64,000 bases of DNA. Source: Galeopsis tetrahit (Eukaryota; Streptophyta; Magnoliopsida; Lamiales; Lamiaceae). A program made the position numbers and the translations under genes. Of the stretch, positions 54,375-64,000 are shown piece after piece. Within the stretch, counting starts at the first letter, position 1, and each line of letters opens with the position of its first letter. The notes beneath the pieces are model-generated. The model was not told the origin of the DNA and did no database searches. It was given only the letters and a program-made list of their open reading frames with translations. Location: positions 79,353,727-79,417,726 of the forward strand of contig OY776119.1 in NCBI GenBank assembly GCA_963675135.1, given 5' to 3'.

Positions 54375-54559
54375 ATAGCAATTAACAAAATACAAAATCA
54401 GTGTAAAGCAATAAAATAATTGTTCATAATTATTTAATACAAGACAAGCTCTGCAAAGTAACATATTAATGACTTATAACTGATTTGAAAAAACAATTCA
54501 ATTCAAAGGTTTTACCCATTACCTAGAATTCAACAAATTTATCAAAAAAACAAGCAATT
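54375..54559. other. AT-rich DNA between LINE tail and repeat, no gene seen
   Basis: No ORF. It continues the pre-insertion target sequence of the LINE after the 15-bp duplication. Confidence 0.5.
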
Positions 54560-54753
54560 CGATATTTCCGATATTCCACCGATATGTCACCGATATTTCG
54601 GAGTACTAGATTCAAACGTTATCAATACCGATATTTTTCGATATTTTACCGATATTTTAGAAAAATCTCGTTCACGTGAATATCTATATCGGTGGACCAA
54701 AAATACCGAAATTTCGGCGATATTTCGACGAAATTTTGCGATTTTTTCGGCCT
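54560..54753. repeat. CGATATTT repeat, right copy
   Basis: Direct match to 46229-46384 from about 54604, with the same order of blocks. The immediate neighbourhood also has CCGATATTCC and CACCGATATGTCACCGATAT. It lies about 8.4 kb from the left copy, with the MITE and the LINE in between. Confidence 0.7.
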
Positions 54754-55249
54754 TGGCAATGAGTATGTTTTCTATAATTGTACTATTATTTGGTTGTTAA
54801 TAAGGAATAACAATCATACCTATCAGTTTTGTTTTATTTAGTCAAATTCTTTAGAAATGAGATCAAATTTAGCTTTTATTTTTTGACTTTTTAAAATAAG
54901 AGTGTTACTGTAGTTATAATGTTTAAACAAAAATATTAAATTCATATAAGGGATTAAAAAAAAAATCACTTTAAAATAAAATAAAATTGAGTAGGTTCAA
55001 AGGTAGATATCCAAAATAGTGAAGAATAGATGATTTAAAAAGAGTATGTTTTATACTCGACTAAAAAATGAAAGTATGATTATTCTTCCAGTTTACAAAA
55101 AAGGTGTACATAAAATAGAATAGAATAGAATGCTACATGAGAAGTGAAGAGAGCTAAACAAATTTCTTACAAGAGTTGCAATACTCGAAAGAATCATCAA
55201 ACTGAAACAAATCTTGATTAATAAAATTTCTTTACTAATCAAACATGGA
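54754..55249 (-). other. AT-rich intergenic DNA and 3' flank of the UXT1-like gene
   Basis: No ORF. The part from about 55090 to 55249 is probably the 3' UTR of the gene, but no strong AATAAA signal could be fixed on the minus strand. Confidence 0.45.
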
Positions 55250-57219
55250 TCATACAACAGAATCCTTGGATTCCTTGTCTGGATTGGCAAGAAGTGGACT
55301 AGTTTCCCTCTCTTTAATCTGAAAAAAAAAACATATTTCAGTTATAACAAGACAACATCAAGAAGAACTAACATGTAAATGAGTGAACAACGGGTACCTG
55401 AGGCGCAGACGAGGCGTCGTCCTGCTTCCTTTTGGTCTCGTTGGAGCAGAAATACGAGTACATCCCCATCCCAACCATGGCGACGAGTATCCCTATGATG
55501 TTTCTGGTGGCGAAAGGATCGTGCAAGAGAGTGTAACCGAATGCAAGAACAAGGCATGTTTTAAGGTGGCCTAAAACTTGATATGTAACCGGTGATGTCT
55601 TTCCAATCACCAAGAATGTGCTGAAGTTTACAAACACTGCTATCAAGCATGACAGCACTATGAATCCCTGCCAAATCCATCATCTTAATTAGCACGAAAA
55701 AGGGCTCGTTGTTCGTTATAAAACAATCACAAACTTACCAAGACAAGGGGGGAGTATTTGAAGGAGAAGACATTCTTCTTTGTGAGGCATTGGTCCACAA
55801 AAGGCCCTGTCAGGAACAGAATGGCTGCTTGAAACGGGGCCGATTGATACAGCAGCTGAGTCGACGACACGTTTAGCCTCTTCTGGATTGTGTTTGTCAG
55901 CTGGAAAAAACACAATCTTTAGTTACTTTGATTGCACAAAACAAGAAATGAAATAGTTTAGAGAAATAAGTGAAGAAATTAGTACAATTTGGCCAATGCA
56001 AGTTGTAATAATGGCAAGGAGGGACAGAATAGTTCCAACAAAGTTGAGCTGAAGATCAGTTACTGATGCAATTCCAACTCCAAGTAAAAGAACACACAGA
56101 GAAAGTTTGATCTTCTGGCTGAATTGTTTATTCAAGAAAATGGTTTCTAGCACAACTGTGAAAGGTATGATTGCAAGTTTTGTCATCTGAAAACACAAAA
56201 ATGAATCAGATTTTGTGCATATTTCATTGAATGAAGAATTAAACAGAATTTGATAATAACCTGATAGAAACCAATGGAGTTAAATCCCAAACTGAGATTG
56301 AGAAGTCCAATGGAAACTCCATTTAGAATACCAAACATTGTAACTGTTTTCATGTCAATTGGTTTGTTTTCAAAGAAATTTAAGCGCAGGGCCACATGAA
56401 GACTGCAGTATGTCACCATTAGGTGCCAACTAGTAAGCGTTGTGGCTGTAATTGTAACAACATCAATTGGTCATTGTTAAAAAAAAATCACGGTCAGAGT
56501 CGAATAAACAACATCTTCTGGCTGAATTGTTTACTTTTCACACTGATCTGGGCACGAAAACTAAGAAAATGTGATAAATTGAGAGTATTTTGTTCCTTTC
56601 AACTTTATTAAAGTGATAAAGTAAAAGTATTGTGTAAGAAAATGTAACGATATAAAGGATAAATAAGTGAAAATTTTGAGTGTAAGAATTGTGTAAACTG
56701 ATTTAGTACGGAATGTGTTACAATATTTTGTTTCAAGGCTAAACATCAATTTATGCTTTTTTTTTTTTTTTATGTAGTTTCGATCGTTCTGTTTTTTCAG
56801 ACTACTTTTTTGTACTGCATAGGGTATTTTTGATGCTCCATTATTAAAAAAAAAATATTCCTAAAAAAAAAAAAGTCCTGAAAGGAGCCAAGAGTAATTA
56901 TAATAATCATAAGTATTATCTCATTAATTACTTGGTTGCAAGAAAGTCGTGATTTGTTGATATGTACAGAATTTTGGGATTGACACTAGCTTGTTTATCA
57001 AGTTTAAACTAAATTATTGTATTGTTTTTATTGGAGTAAAAAAAGATGGGAAATTAATTAATTAATTAAATAAGATGAGTAGGAATAGGAAAGCTTACCA
57101 AACTTGAAACCAAGATTGCTCATCAAAGCTTTGTTGCAGATGACTATGGATACTGATGATGCAACTGAAAGGAATAGTGCACCCATAACACCCAATTGGA
57201 ACCCAGACTTCTCTCCCAT
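55250..57219 (-). CDS. UXT1: UDP-xylose transporter (UXT1-like), six coding exons
   Basis: Coding exons on the minus strand: 57219-57099, 56445-56261, 56186-55986, 55900-55739, 55667-55398 and 55318-55250. All have GT-AG borders. They sum to 1008 nt, giving 335 aa plus stop. The protein starts MGEKSGFQLGVMGALFLSVA and contains LTSWHLMVTYCSLH, NFFENKPIDM, LLNLSLGFNSIGFYQMTKLA and IPFTVVLET. The C-terminal half has LTNTIQKRLNVSSTQLLYQS, NFSTFLVIGKTSPVTYQVLG and HLKTCLVLAFGY. It is a multi-pass membrane protein of the nucleotide-sugar transporter/triose-phosphate translocator fold. The sequence is closest, from memory of the family, to Arabidopsis UXT1, which moves UDP-xylose into the Golgi/ER for xylan and xyloglucan synthesis. 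A 5' UTR exon (57599 to about 57715) with an intron precedes it. No disruption was seen. Confidence 0.93.
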
Positions 57220-57429
57220 TTTCTGCAGCCAAACATACATTATTATTAACCAACCAAAAATCACTATAATTGTAACTTTTGGAGTATCAAACAATATTCC
57301 TCATTGGAGGATCATGAGTTATATAAGAATGAATTAATATCTCAATTGGTGGTACGAGACCTTTATAAATCTGTGAGGACTTGATTCAAAGTGGACAATA
57401 TCATACTAATGTCGAATACTGAGGTCCTT

Positions 57430-57515
57430 TCAGAACCCAACAGTAACAAATTAAAATTGTAATATAGTTCATTTTCAGAACCCAACAGTAACAAATTGTA
57501 ATATAGTTCATTTCA
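57430..57515 (-). repeat. ~40-bp tandem duplication in the UXT1-like leader intron
   Basis: CAGAACCCAACAGTAACAAA followed by ttaaaattgtaatatagttcatttt is repeated almost perfectly (second copy lacks ttaaaa). It lies inside the intron of the 5' UTR. Confidence 0.7.
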
Positions 57516-57595
57516 AAGTTTGTGTTTTTGTTCTACAAACATAAGTAGTAATGACTCTATAAATCAAGAAAGACATGACCATGCATACCTTTGAA

Positions 57596-57720
57596 GACTT
57601 TTAGCTGCCGGAGAAGTGGGCAGGCGGTGGTTGGTGGCGGAGGTGGTGGTGGAAGAGGGGTGTATGAGTTGAAGAGAGAGTGATTGTGAGAGGAAAAAAA
57701 AGAGTGGTTTTATTAGGAAT
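57596..57720 (-). promoter_or_regulatory. 5' UTR exon and start region of the UXT1-like gene
   Basis: The non-coding exon ends CTTCAAAG|GTATGC (57599) and is spliced to the acceptor TTCTGCAG/AAAATGG upstream of the ATG at 57219. It is rich in CCACC/CCGCC and CTCTCT repeats, usual for plant leaders. A TAATAAAAC sequence near 57710-57720 might serve as the core promoter. The transcription start is not defined. Confidence 0.6.
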
Positions 57721-59803
57721 TAGCATGTGGTTGGTGCTAACTTAGTTTCTGTTGGCTTTCTCCTTCCAGAAACATAAATGTTAACGGCCATTAGAAGCAA
57801 CATAACGCCATTTCTTGCTAATTAAAAGCGTGTTTTACATAGATCTATTATTACCTTACCATAACATTATTTATTTATTAATAAAAATGATCATATTGCG
57901 TCATAATGATTTTTTTATTCATCTTGAATGTATATATTGGCACCCATGATCCTCAACCAAATAAAGTACACCTTCTTGGTTTAGTGAATTCGCACCCATA
58001 CACACATGACATGTCCCTTTTTCTTTTTAGACATATTCACATAAATTAATTAAATCATATCTTGTAGTAATTTTTATTTAAAATGATTTTAGCTTCATAC
58101 AGAATCTGGCATAATCGTTTATATCAAAATTAATTAATTATATATACATATATAGATAATAAATGTCACATTCACACCATCCATTATATATAGGCAGTCA
58201 TGTAAAATGTTAAATGCACCGGAATCCATCTACTCAGATGTTAACCAAAAGTATCCCAATTGTTTTAGTTGTTGTTCTAAGTTGAGCAGCAAGCATTAAT
58301 AAGGTTAGGAATATTTAAAAAAAAAAGAAGGGTTTTATATGATTGTTGTCTTAAGACACAAGAATGGAAGGTGGAATGGCTACTTCTTTCTGCCAAAGCA
58401 AAATGTTGACAACACTAATTTATTCGTTTGGTGAGACGAACAACTTAAAGCTCACCCCACCACCTTTTATCACCAAAATCCAAAAATGATCCAATAATAA
58501 AAAAATAAACAAAATCATATTTTCATGACTCACCCTCGTACGATACAATCAAACTTCACCAATTAAAAATAATAATAGTAAATTAATGAGTAAAATATAT
58601 AGTCCTCCTTATATGTATTCCACTATTTTTCTTATTTTTTTTGGGTGTGATGATTGAAAAACATAATAAAATAATAGAGGACTACAAGTGATATGATTAA
58701 GACAGATAAAATTATATGATAAAAATAAAATGAGAAACGTATTATGAGACTTTTAGAAGAAATAAATAAAAATGTTACAAGGGAGTATTTAATTTGAATA
58801 TGTTTCATAAACTCGTGTGATGCTATGTCGTCTCAGTCTTGGAAGTGCATTTTTCATCACTCAACTTCTGTACAGATTTTAACTATTATAGATGCACGGC
58901 CTGAAAGATCAGTTTGTTTAGTTCATACAAACGTCAGTGAATTGACTCCTAATAGTTGGGTAAAGTTTTTGTCCATTATATATTTACCTTTTTTATTATT
59001 TATGTAATTGTGACGCTTAAGTAATGCAATTCTGCTTTAGAAAACAAAATTCATTTTAACTAAAAGAACCAAAGGAAAATGTGTACTACTGAAATGAGCA
59101 GGAAAAAAAAAGACACAGAATAGTGCGGGTAGGGTATGGATCAATAATTTTGAGGAATTTGAAGTCAAATACATTCTGGTCATCCACAATAATCAGGCAT
59201 CGTGTACTTAAGGATTATACTCAACTCATGCAAACCTCATTTAACTTGCTCTTTAAAAGATAATTGAGTTAAAACTCTACAAGTCCATGGATCATATAAT
59301 AGTTTAAATGTGACCCGTCCCACGTATGAAACTATCTCATACAATTTTTCTCAAAGAAATTTGATAAACGAAGATGAATTAGCTTCCCAATAAAGGATGA
59401 AGAAAGCCCAAATGCAACATGAAACATCTATAACAAATAAATTTGAATGGTGAATAAGCAATTGAAACACACATCTTTGTACACCATAAATGCGCAGGAA
59501 ACAACTGAAAATAGATAGGCAAAAATCAGGCCAGATAGATTAGTACTCATAATTAGTAATGTCCATAATAGGAAGAACAAACAAAGAACTAACGATTAGT
59601 AATGTCCATAAGTGTACATCAGATCCGGTAGAACCTATATTTACTTCTGCACAGACGACTCTGGTGGGTTTCTTCCTTTTAGTATCTAATCATGCTCTCT
59701 ATGGTACCTCAGATAATCCTACAGCTAGAAAAGAATACAAGTCACAAAAAAGAATCAGGTCACAAGGGAAACGAAAAAAAGAAAAAAACCAACCAGGTCA
59801 TAC
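57721..59803. other. Intergenic DNA, AT-rich
   Basis: No gene is recognised. A degenerate Stowaway-like MITE probably lies at about 58602-58787: TCCTCCTTATATG on the left, CAAGGGAGTA on the right, and inner sequence resembling the MITE part at 1-117. The last few hundred bases belong to the 3' UTR of the DUF707 gene on the minus strand. A 60-codon plus-strand frame (58825-59007) has no features of a real protein. Confidence 0.5.
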
Positions 59804-62800
59804 TTAAGGGTCATCAAGCTGTGAAAAATATGCCTTGTCTGCATTTGCAAGGCGATCTTGAAAGAGCGCCCACTCATTCTTGCATCTATCTCGTACCTAT
59901 ATTAAAAGAAAATGTCAGAAAAACCCGTATTCATCTGAGGAATAAGCACAAACACAATACGTTGTATAAATAAGTATTATACTAATGGCTAGCAGTAGCC
60001 AGTAAGAGTAAATTATTGATAGAATCCTGCAGAGGGACCAAAAATCCACAGCTTTCCAGAGTTTAAGTTCGCTATGCAATTTTAAACTTTCAAAGACGAG
60101 CGATTGGCAACTAAATATAGCTACATGAATGTATGCAGTAAGGGTTTTCAGAAAAGCATAATTCACATCAAGGTTGGTTCAGAGGATATACATACCCCTT
60201 CCCATGGAGCTTTTCCGCTATCAGTCTCACCCTGCATGCATCATAGAAAAATTATAAATAAAAGAACATGAATGATAAAATATGAAACAAAACAAGAAGA
60301 ATATAGTTAGAACGAGGCTTGATAACTCTTATTTAGAAGATGGTAAATCAAGATAGGATAGCCGTATAAAAAAAAGGTAAATATATGTAAAAGGAATCTG
60401 CACCATAACCTTCAACAGGCCATGATGACCATCAATTTTATTCTTTATCCAAAATATGAAAATCATTATACTTATGTTATCATTTCACATGAAAAACACC
60501 CATGTCTTCATCTTATAGATGATGTCCTTGATAAAATTATTTCTATTTAATTAAACACAGTATAATTTCACAGACCACCACTATGCAAAAAGTAGTTGGT
60601 TATCGATGCCAGACCTGACTTCCAAGTGATGGAATCACTCGATGCACAATCCATTGTGAATCAACAACACCAATTTTTTCATGTGCAGGCTGCAGAGGCA
60701 AGTACAAGTAATAAGATTCAAATATCCTCCAAGAGTTGTGGGGGGAGTGGGGTAGGGGGGGTGGGGGGGATGTGAGAGAGAGAGAGAGACTAACTTCAAC
60801 ACATCTTCTTAAAGCAAAATCCAATCCCCATCCATGAACCAGGTCATTCTGCACACATAAAAATATATTTGTTGTTCAACACATAGTTATTATTCAAGCA
60901 ACTCAATGATGGAAAGTTGGAATGAGAAAAATTAATCAAAAAGAAAAAAGGAGTGTGTTGTAATGTATGCACCCAATACATGTTAGCTACCTGAATCATA
61001 TGCCAAACACATCTCCAAGCTTCACGAGAAAACACTGGAGCCATAATTTCCACAAAGCTGAATAGAAGCAGAGAGAGAAACAGTTACTATCACAGTGTAT
61101 CAACAAATACTAAAGCTGAATGGACCCAAAACAAAATATTGTAGGTAATAACGGCAAATAAAACTAGCTTTCTGAACATAGAGTCAATCATCACTATAAG
61201 AGAAAAATAAAATAGGAAAAATGAAAATTCTCAGGCTGTTACGCCAAATAACGAATTATATTTAGAAAAGGAAAACATGAGTGTCACAGAAAAAAAAAAG
61301 GTGGATTCCTTATGCCTGGGAATAATTACTGGAGATTTAGGATATATAATCAGGACGTAATAGTAATATATATTCCATATTATTTAATTAATTTTTTATA
61401 TTAGATTTATAAAACCAGAACCACACATAGGTACATCTCTTTAAATAGTGAGAGAAAGCATATACGCTGCACATGGAGGCAACTTTGGGTCACTGCACCA
61501 GCCTGGTTTCTCCTGTGTATTCCTGCATCAACATCCATTCACCAGTAGATTAAAAAAGTGGATATAGTAAAGGGAGATTTGGATCGTAAATGGTAAACGT
61601 ACTTGTGCACTTCTCTGTCACCTAGTCTCTTTGTCATTTGCCATGTCAGTCCATTGTTTGGTTCAAGACCAGGTTGGGTAATCTCTAAACCATGTTTCTT
61701 TACCAAAGCAATGAACCTAGCAAGTATAGAAGGTCTAGCATCAGTTCAGAAGCTAAAAACACCATTAACATATAATATTAAGCATTAGGGACTGCCAATT
61801 ACTTCTCAGCATTGAAGTGTTCAACTCCAAGATCTTCATCCCAAATGAAAATGTAATCATATGCAGCTACAACATCTGGATGCAAAAATCTCTTTGCATA
61901 CCACCTAAGAAACAAACAACGAAGAAGTCCTCAAGTACAGAGTATAATTTTGCTATTTAAAATTAACATTGTCAAGACTCGTAACTCAGTTTGAAATTTT
62001 AAGTATCTGAATGACTAATTTTCTTCAGTGACCTGAAGCTTTAGCAGCTCAAAAGCATAGCCTCTGAATGTTCATTATCAGGTTAAATGCCATTTATGCA
62101 AGGCTAAAAGCTATTGCAGATTACATAAAAAAAAAAAAATTGAGTTTCAACATAATCTGTATATGTTTTTTTATGAAAAATAAGCGAGAATTACTTTTAA
62201 AAGCATTCTCAAAATAGTAACATAACTTCAATACATTTAAATTCACACCCTACTCAGGCATTGAACAATAAAAAATTAACAAAGTCTGGTAAACACCCAC
62301 ACACTTACCATTTTGTTTGTTTTCTAACACTGACATGAATGGCATTCTTTGACCACTCCAATTGATCCCATTCAGTTGTTTGGCCGTCATAATGGAATAG
62401 CATAATTTGAAAATCATCAGAAAACTACAACCGGTGCAAAATTAGCCTTTATGAGCTGCAACTTAAACAAAAGAAATCTACTTAGGCAATAATGAAATTC
62501 TATAGTAACTTACCTTTTTCACAGCTTCATTAACTATGTTCTTTTGTTTCAAACCAACTGTAAATGTTACCAGGTACTTCGGCTTCTTTTTTAGATCCTG
62601 AAAGTTTTAGAATATAGTACTAAGTATTCTCTAATCCCATGAAACCTTATCTTAATTAAAGTAAAGTCTGCAAGATGAGGTCATAAAATATATGCTAAGA
62701 CTTTATCACATTTCTCTTGTGCTGCCTAAGCTAAGGCACCATGATTAAGCATTGAAGAAATCACTAAAGGGAAACGATGACGAATGAAACTAATCATTTA

Positions 62801-63948
62801 TAACCTACAAATTTTTATGCATTCTACAAGCATAAGCAATCAAAATGCACATATAGCACAATAAACAAAAAAGAGATAAACATATAAATAAATAAATTGC
62901 ACAAATATGAGTGAACAGAAAACATAAAATAAAGAAAATGAAAAATTCTTGTCCAAAATAGTATCACTACTGAGATACTCCTATATCAGAATTAACAAAG
63001 AAAGGCAAGTCCAAAAAAACAAGAAAAAGCTGTTGCAAACACCATAACTAGCAACTATATTCTTCACAAATGTACCTCGCTAGGTTCACCCCATAATCTT
63101 CTCAGATAAAAATCTGATTCTGAGACAACTATTCCCGGTGGCAAAGACTCTGCACCACGAGGATTCGAAGGAACATGTATCTGGAAAAACAACAAATTAT
63201 GTTTAACAGTCAGTTGTTAGCAGACACCAAAATCAATCAAAAAATAGCACAGTTCGGAATGTAAAGTTACAAACAAATTACTCAGTATATTAACCGAACA
63301 ACAAAGCATAGGAGTACCATGTTTGCCACAAAACAAATTTTCTTAAGAGGCAAATGGAGTACACAGAACGTGGTGTGAAAAATTAACCCAATTCAAAAGC
63401 AAACGCAAAAACTCTATGAAATTTACCCCCATTTCAATGTTACGAATAACCAGTTAACTGAAACAACAATAATGTTAATAATCTGGTATCTGGTGGACGA
63501 TGCATCACATCAATCTATTCGAGGGATATCATAATCACATAAGAGTAACAAGAGGGTAACAAATAAGAAAAATGTGGACATATGCCTATATTTGAGCTGA
63601 CGACAGTAATAACGTCCAGGAACCAGAAAAAACAAAATAGTGAAACCGTTGAGTCTCTGTGCAAGGTAGCTGCATTAATTGTAATAAACAACAAATTAAG
63701 ACTCTTACTTGTTCAGTACGTGTTAAATAAATTATATTCTATATTCTCTTCCATTAAAATAAGCTAAAGAATCAATCAATAAAAGCAGCATACAGTACAT
63801 CATGAACATGTAAGAGAGACAAAACTACCTTGGGTGTTGTAGGAGTGCTTCCTGAACCAAGATTTTCAGGGAAGCTACGATCACCAGACGACTGATTATC
63901 ATCATTAAAGGTATCAAGAGATGGTACAAAACGTGAAGGCATAGCAAT
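59804..63948 (-). CDS. DUF707 family protein, twelve exons, 5' end outside window
   Basis: Minus-strand exons: 63948-63829, 63180-63076, 62597-62514, 62424-62309, 61904-61803, 61716-61603, 61522-61466, 61057-60991, 60848-60795, 60689-60615, 60231-60196 and 59896-59804. All have GT-AG borders with phases that join in frame. The sum is 1023 nt, or 340 residues plus stop. The protein shows the DUF707 pattern: KKPKYLVTFTVGLKQKNIVN, FSDDFQIMLFHYDGQTTEW, YDYIFIWDEDLGVEHFNAE, WCSDPKLPPCAAFVEIMAPV, HGWGLDFALRRC and GVVDSQWIVHRVIPSLG. The N-terminus, usually with a membrane anchor, lies beyond the window. Function is not established. Some annotations call the family 'lysine ketoglutarate reductase trans-splicing related', a name without support here. 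The WDED motif hints at a glycosyltransferase-like fold. No disruption was seen. Confidence 0.9.
60740..60769 (+). other. Strong G-quadruplex-type tract in a DUF707 intron
   Basis: On the plus strand G6-AGT-G4-TA-G7-T-G7, followed at once by (GA)n (60772-60788). It lies just downstream of the donor site at 60794 of the minus-strand gene, so the pre-mRNA carries the C-rich complement. Confidence 0.85.
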
Positions 63949-64000
63949 CTGAAATTTTATTTTATTTTAAATAGTTAATATGCAATTATCTAAATGACAG

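Noticed and set aside
58825..59007. 60-codon plus-strand ORF
   Set aside because: AT-rich intergenic region, hydrophobic low-complexity end, no known domain and no splice partners.

Overview
This is nuclear DNA from a flowering plant. GT-AG introns, plant-type LTR retrotransposons, Stowaway MITEs and two recognisable plant gene families all point to a eudicot. A finer placement (the repeats look Lamiales-like) is only a guess. No bacterial or organellar genes, tRNAs, rRNAs or CRISPR arrays were seen. Roughly 85% of the window is transposable elements and their debris. Ordinary multi-exon genes occupy only the last ~9 kb.

Layout. 1-5.5 kb: Stowaway MITEs, a tiny gag-only copia element with a perfect target-site duplication (TSD; 591-1750, minus), a PIF/Harbinger relic (1766-3159), AT-rich simple repeats and one possible orphan first exon. 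5.5-7.4 kb: a Stowaway MITE split by a 1.65-kb solo LTR whose presumed U3 carries nine copies of a 12-bp palindrome. 7.7-17.85 kb: a Tat-lineage Ty3/gypsy element with 5' LTR, PBS, gag-PR-RT-RH-RH-INT, a 120-bp tandem array and an antisense three-exon gene. It is broken by stops and has lost its 3' LTR. 17.85-32.87 kb: a young SIRE/Sirevirus-like Ty1/copia element (A) with 1456-bp LTRs, gag, pol and a long post-pol ORF. A leftover 3' internal piece of a second copy lies directly upstream, so the arrangement is internal-LTR-internal-LTR. 32.9-34.9 kb: a FAR1/FRS-type MULE-derived gene on the minus strand. 34.9-40.1 kb: a pol-less related copia element (B, minus) whose 3' LTR ends 18 bp before the FRS start codon. 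40.1-46.2 kb: fragments of two other copia elements. 46.2-54.8 kb: a 'CGATATTT' repeat family, a Mutator-type foldback MITE, and a nearly full-length L1-like LINE with a second solo LTR inside its ORF1.

55.2-57.7 kb: a complete six-coding-exon UDP-xylose transporter gene (UXT1-like, minus). 59.8-64 kb: twelve exons of a DUF707 gene (minus) whose 5' end lies outside the window.

The retroelements form a nested stack. The most recent events are copia A, the two solo LTRs with their TSDs, and the LINE with a ~15-bp TSD. The observations most worth following are: paired palindromes whose sequence differs between the two solo LTRs while their position is kept; LTR read-out into the FRS gene; the TAATG stop-start junction of the LINE; the antisense spliced gene in the Tat element; and the large post-pol ORF with splice-acceptor-like sites in the copia element.
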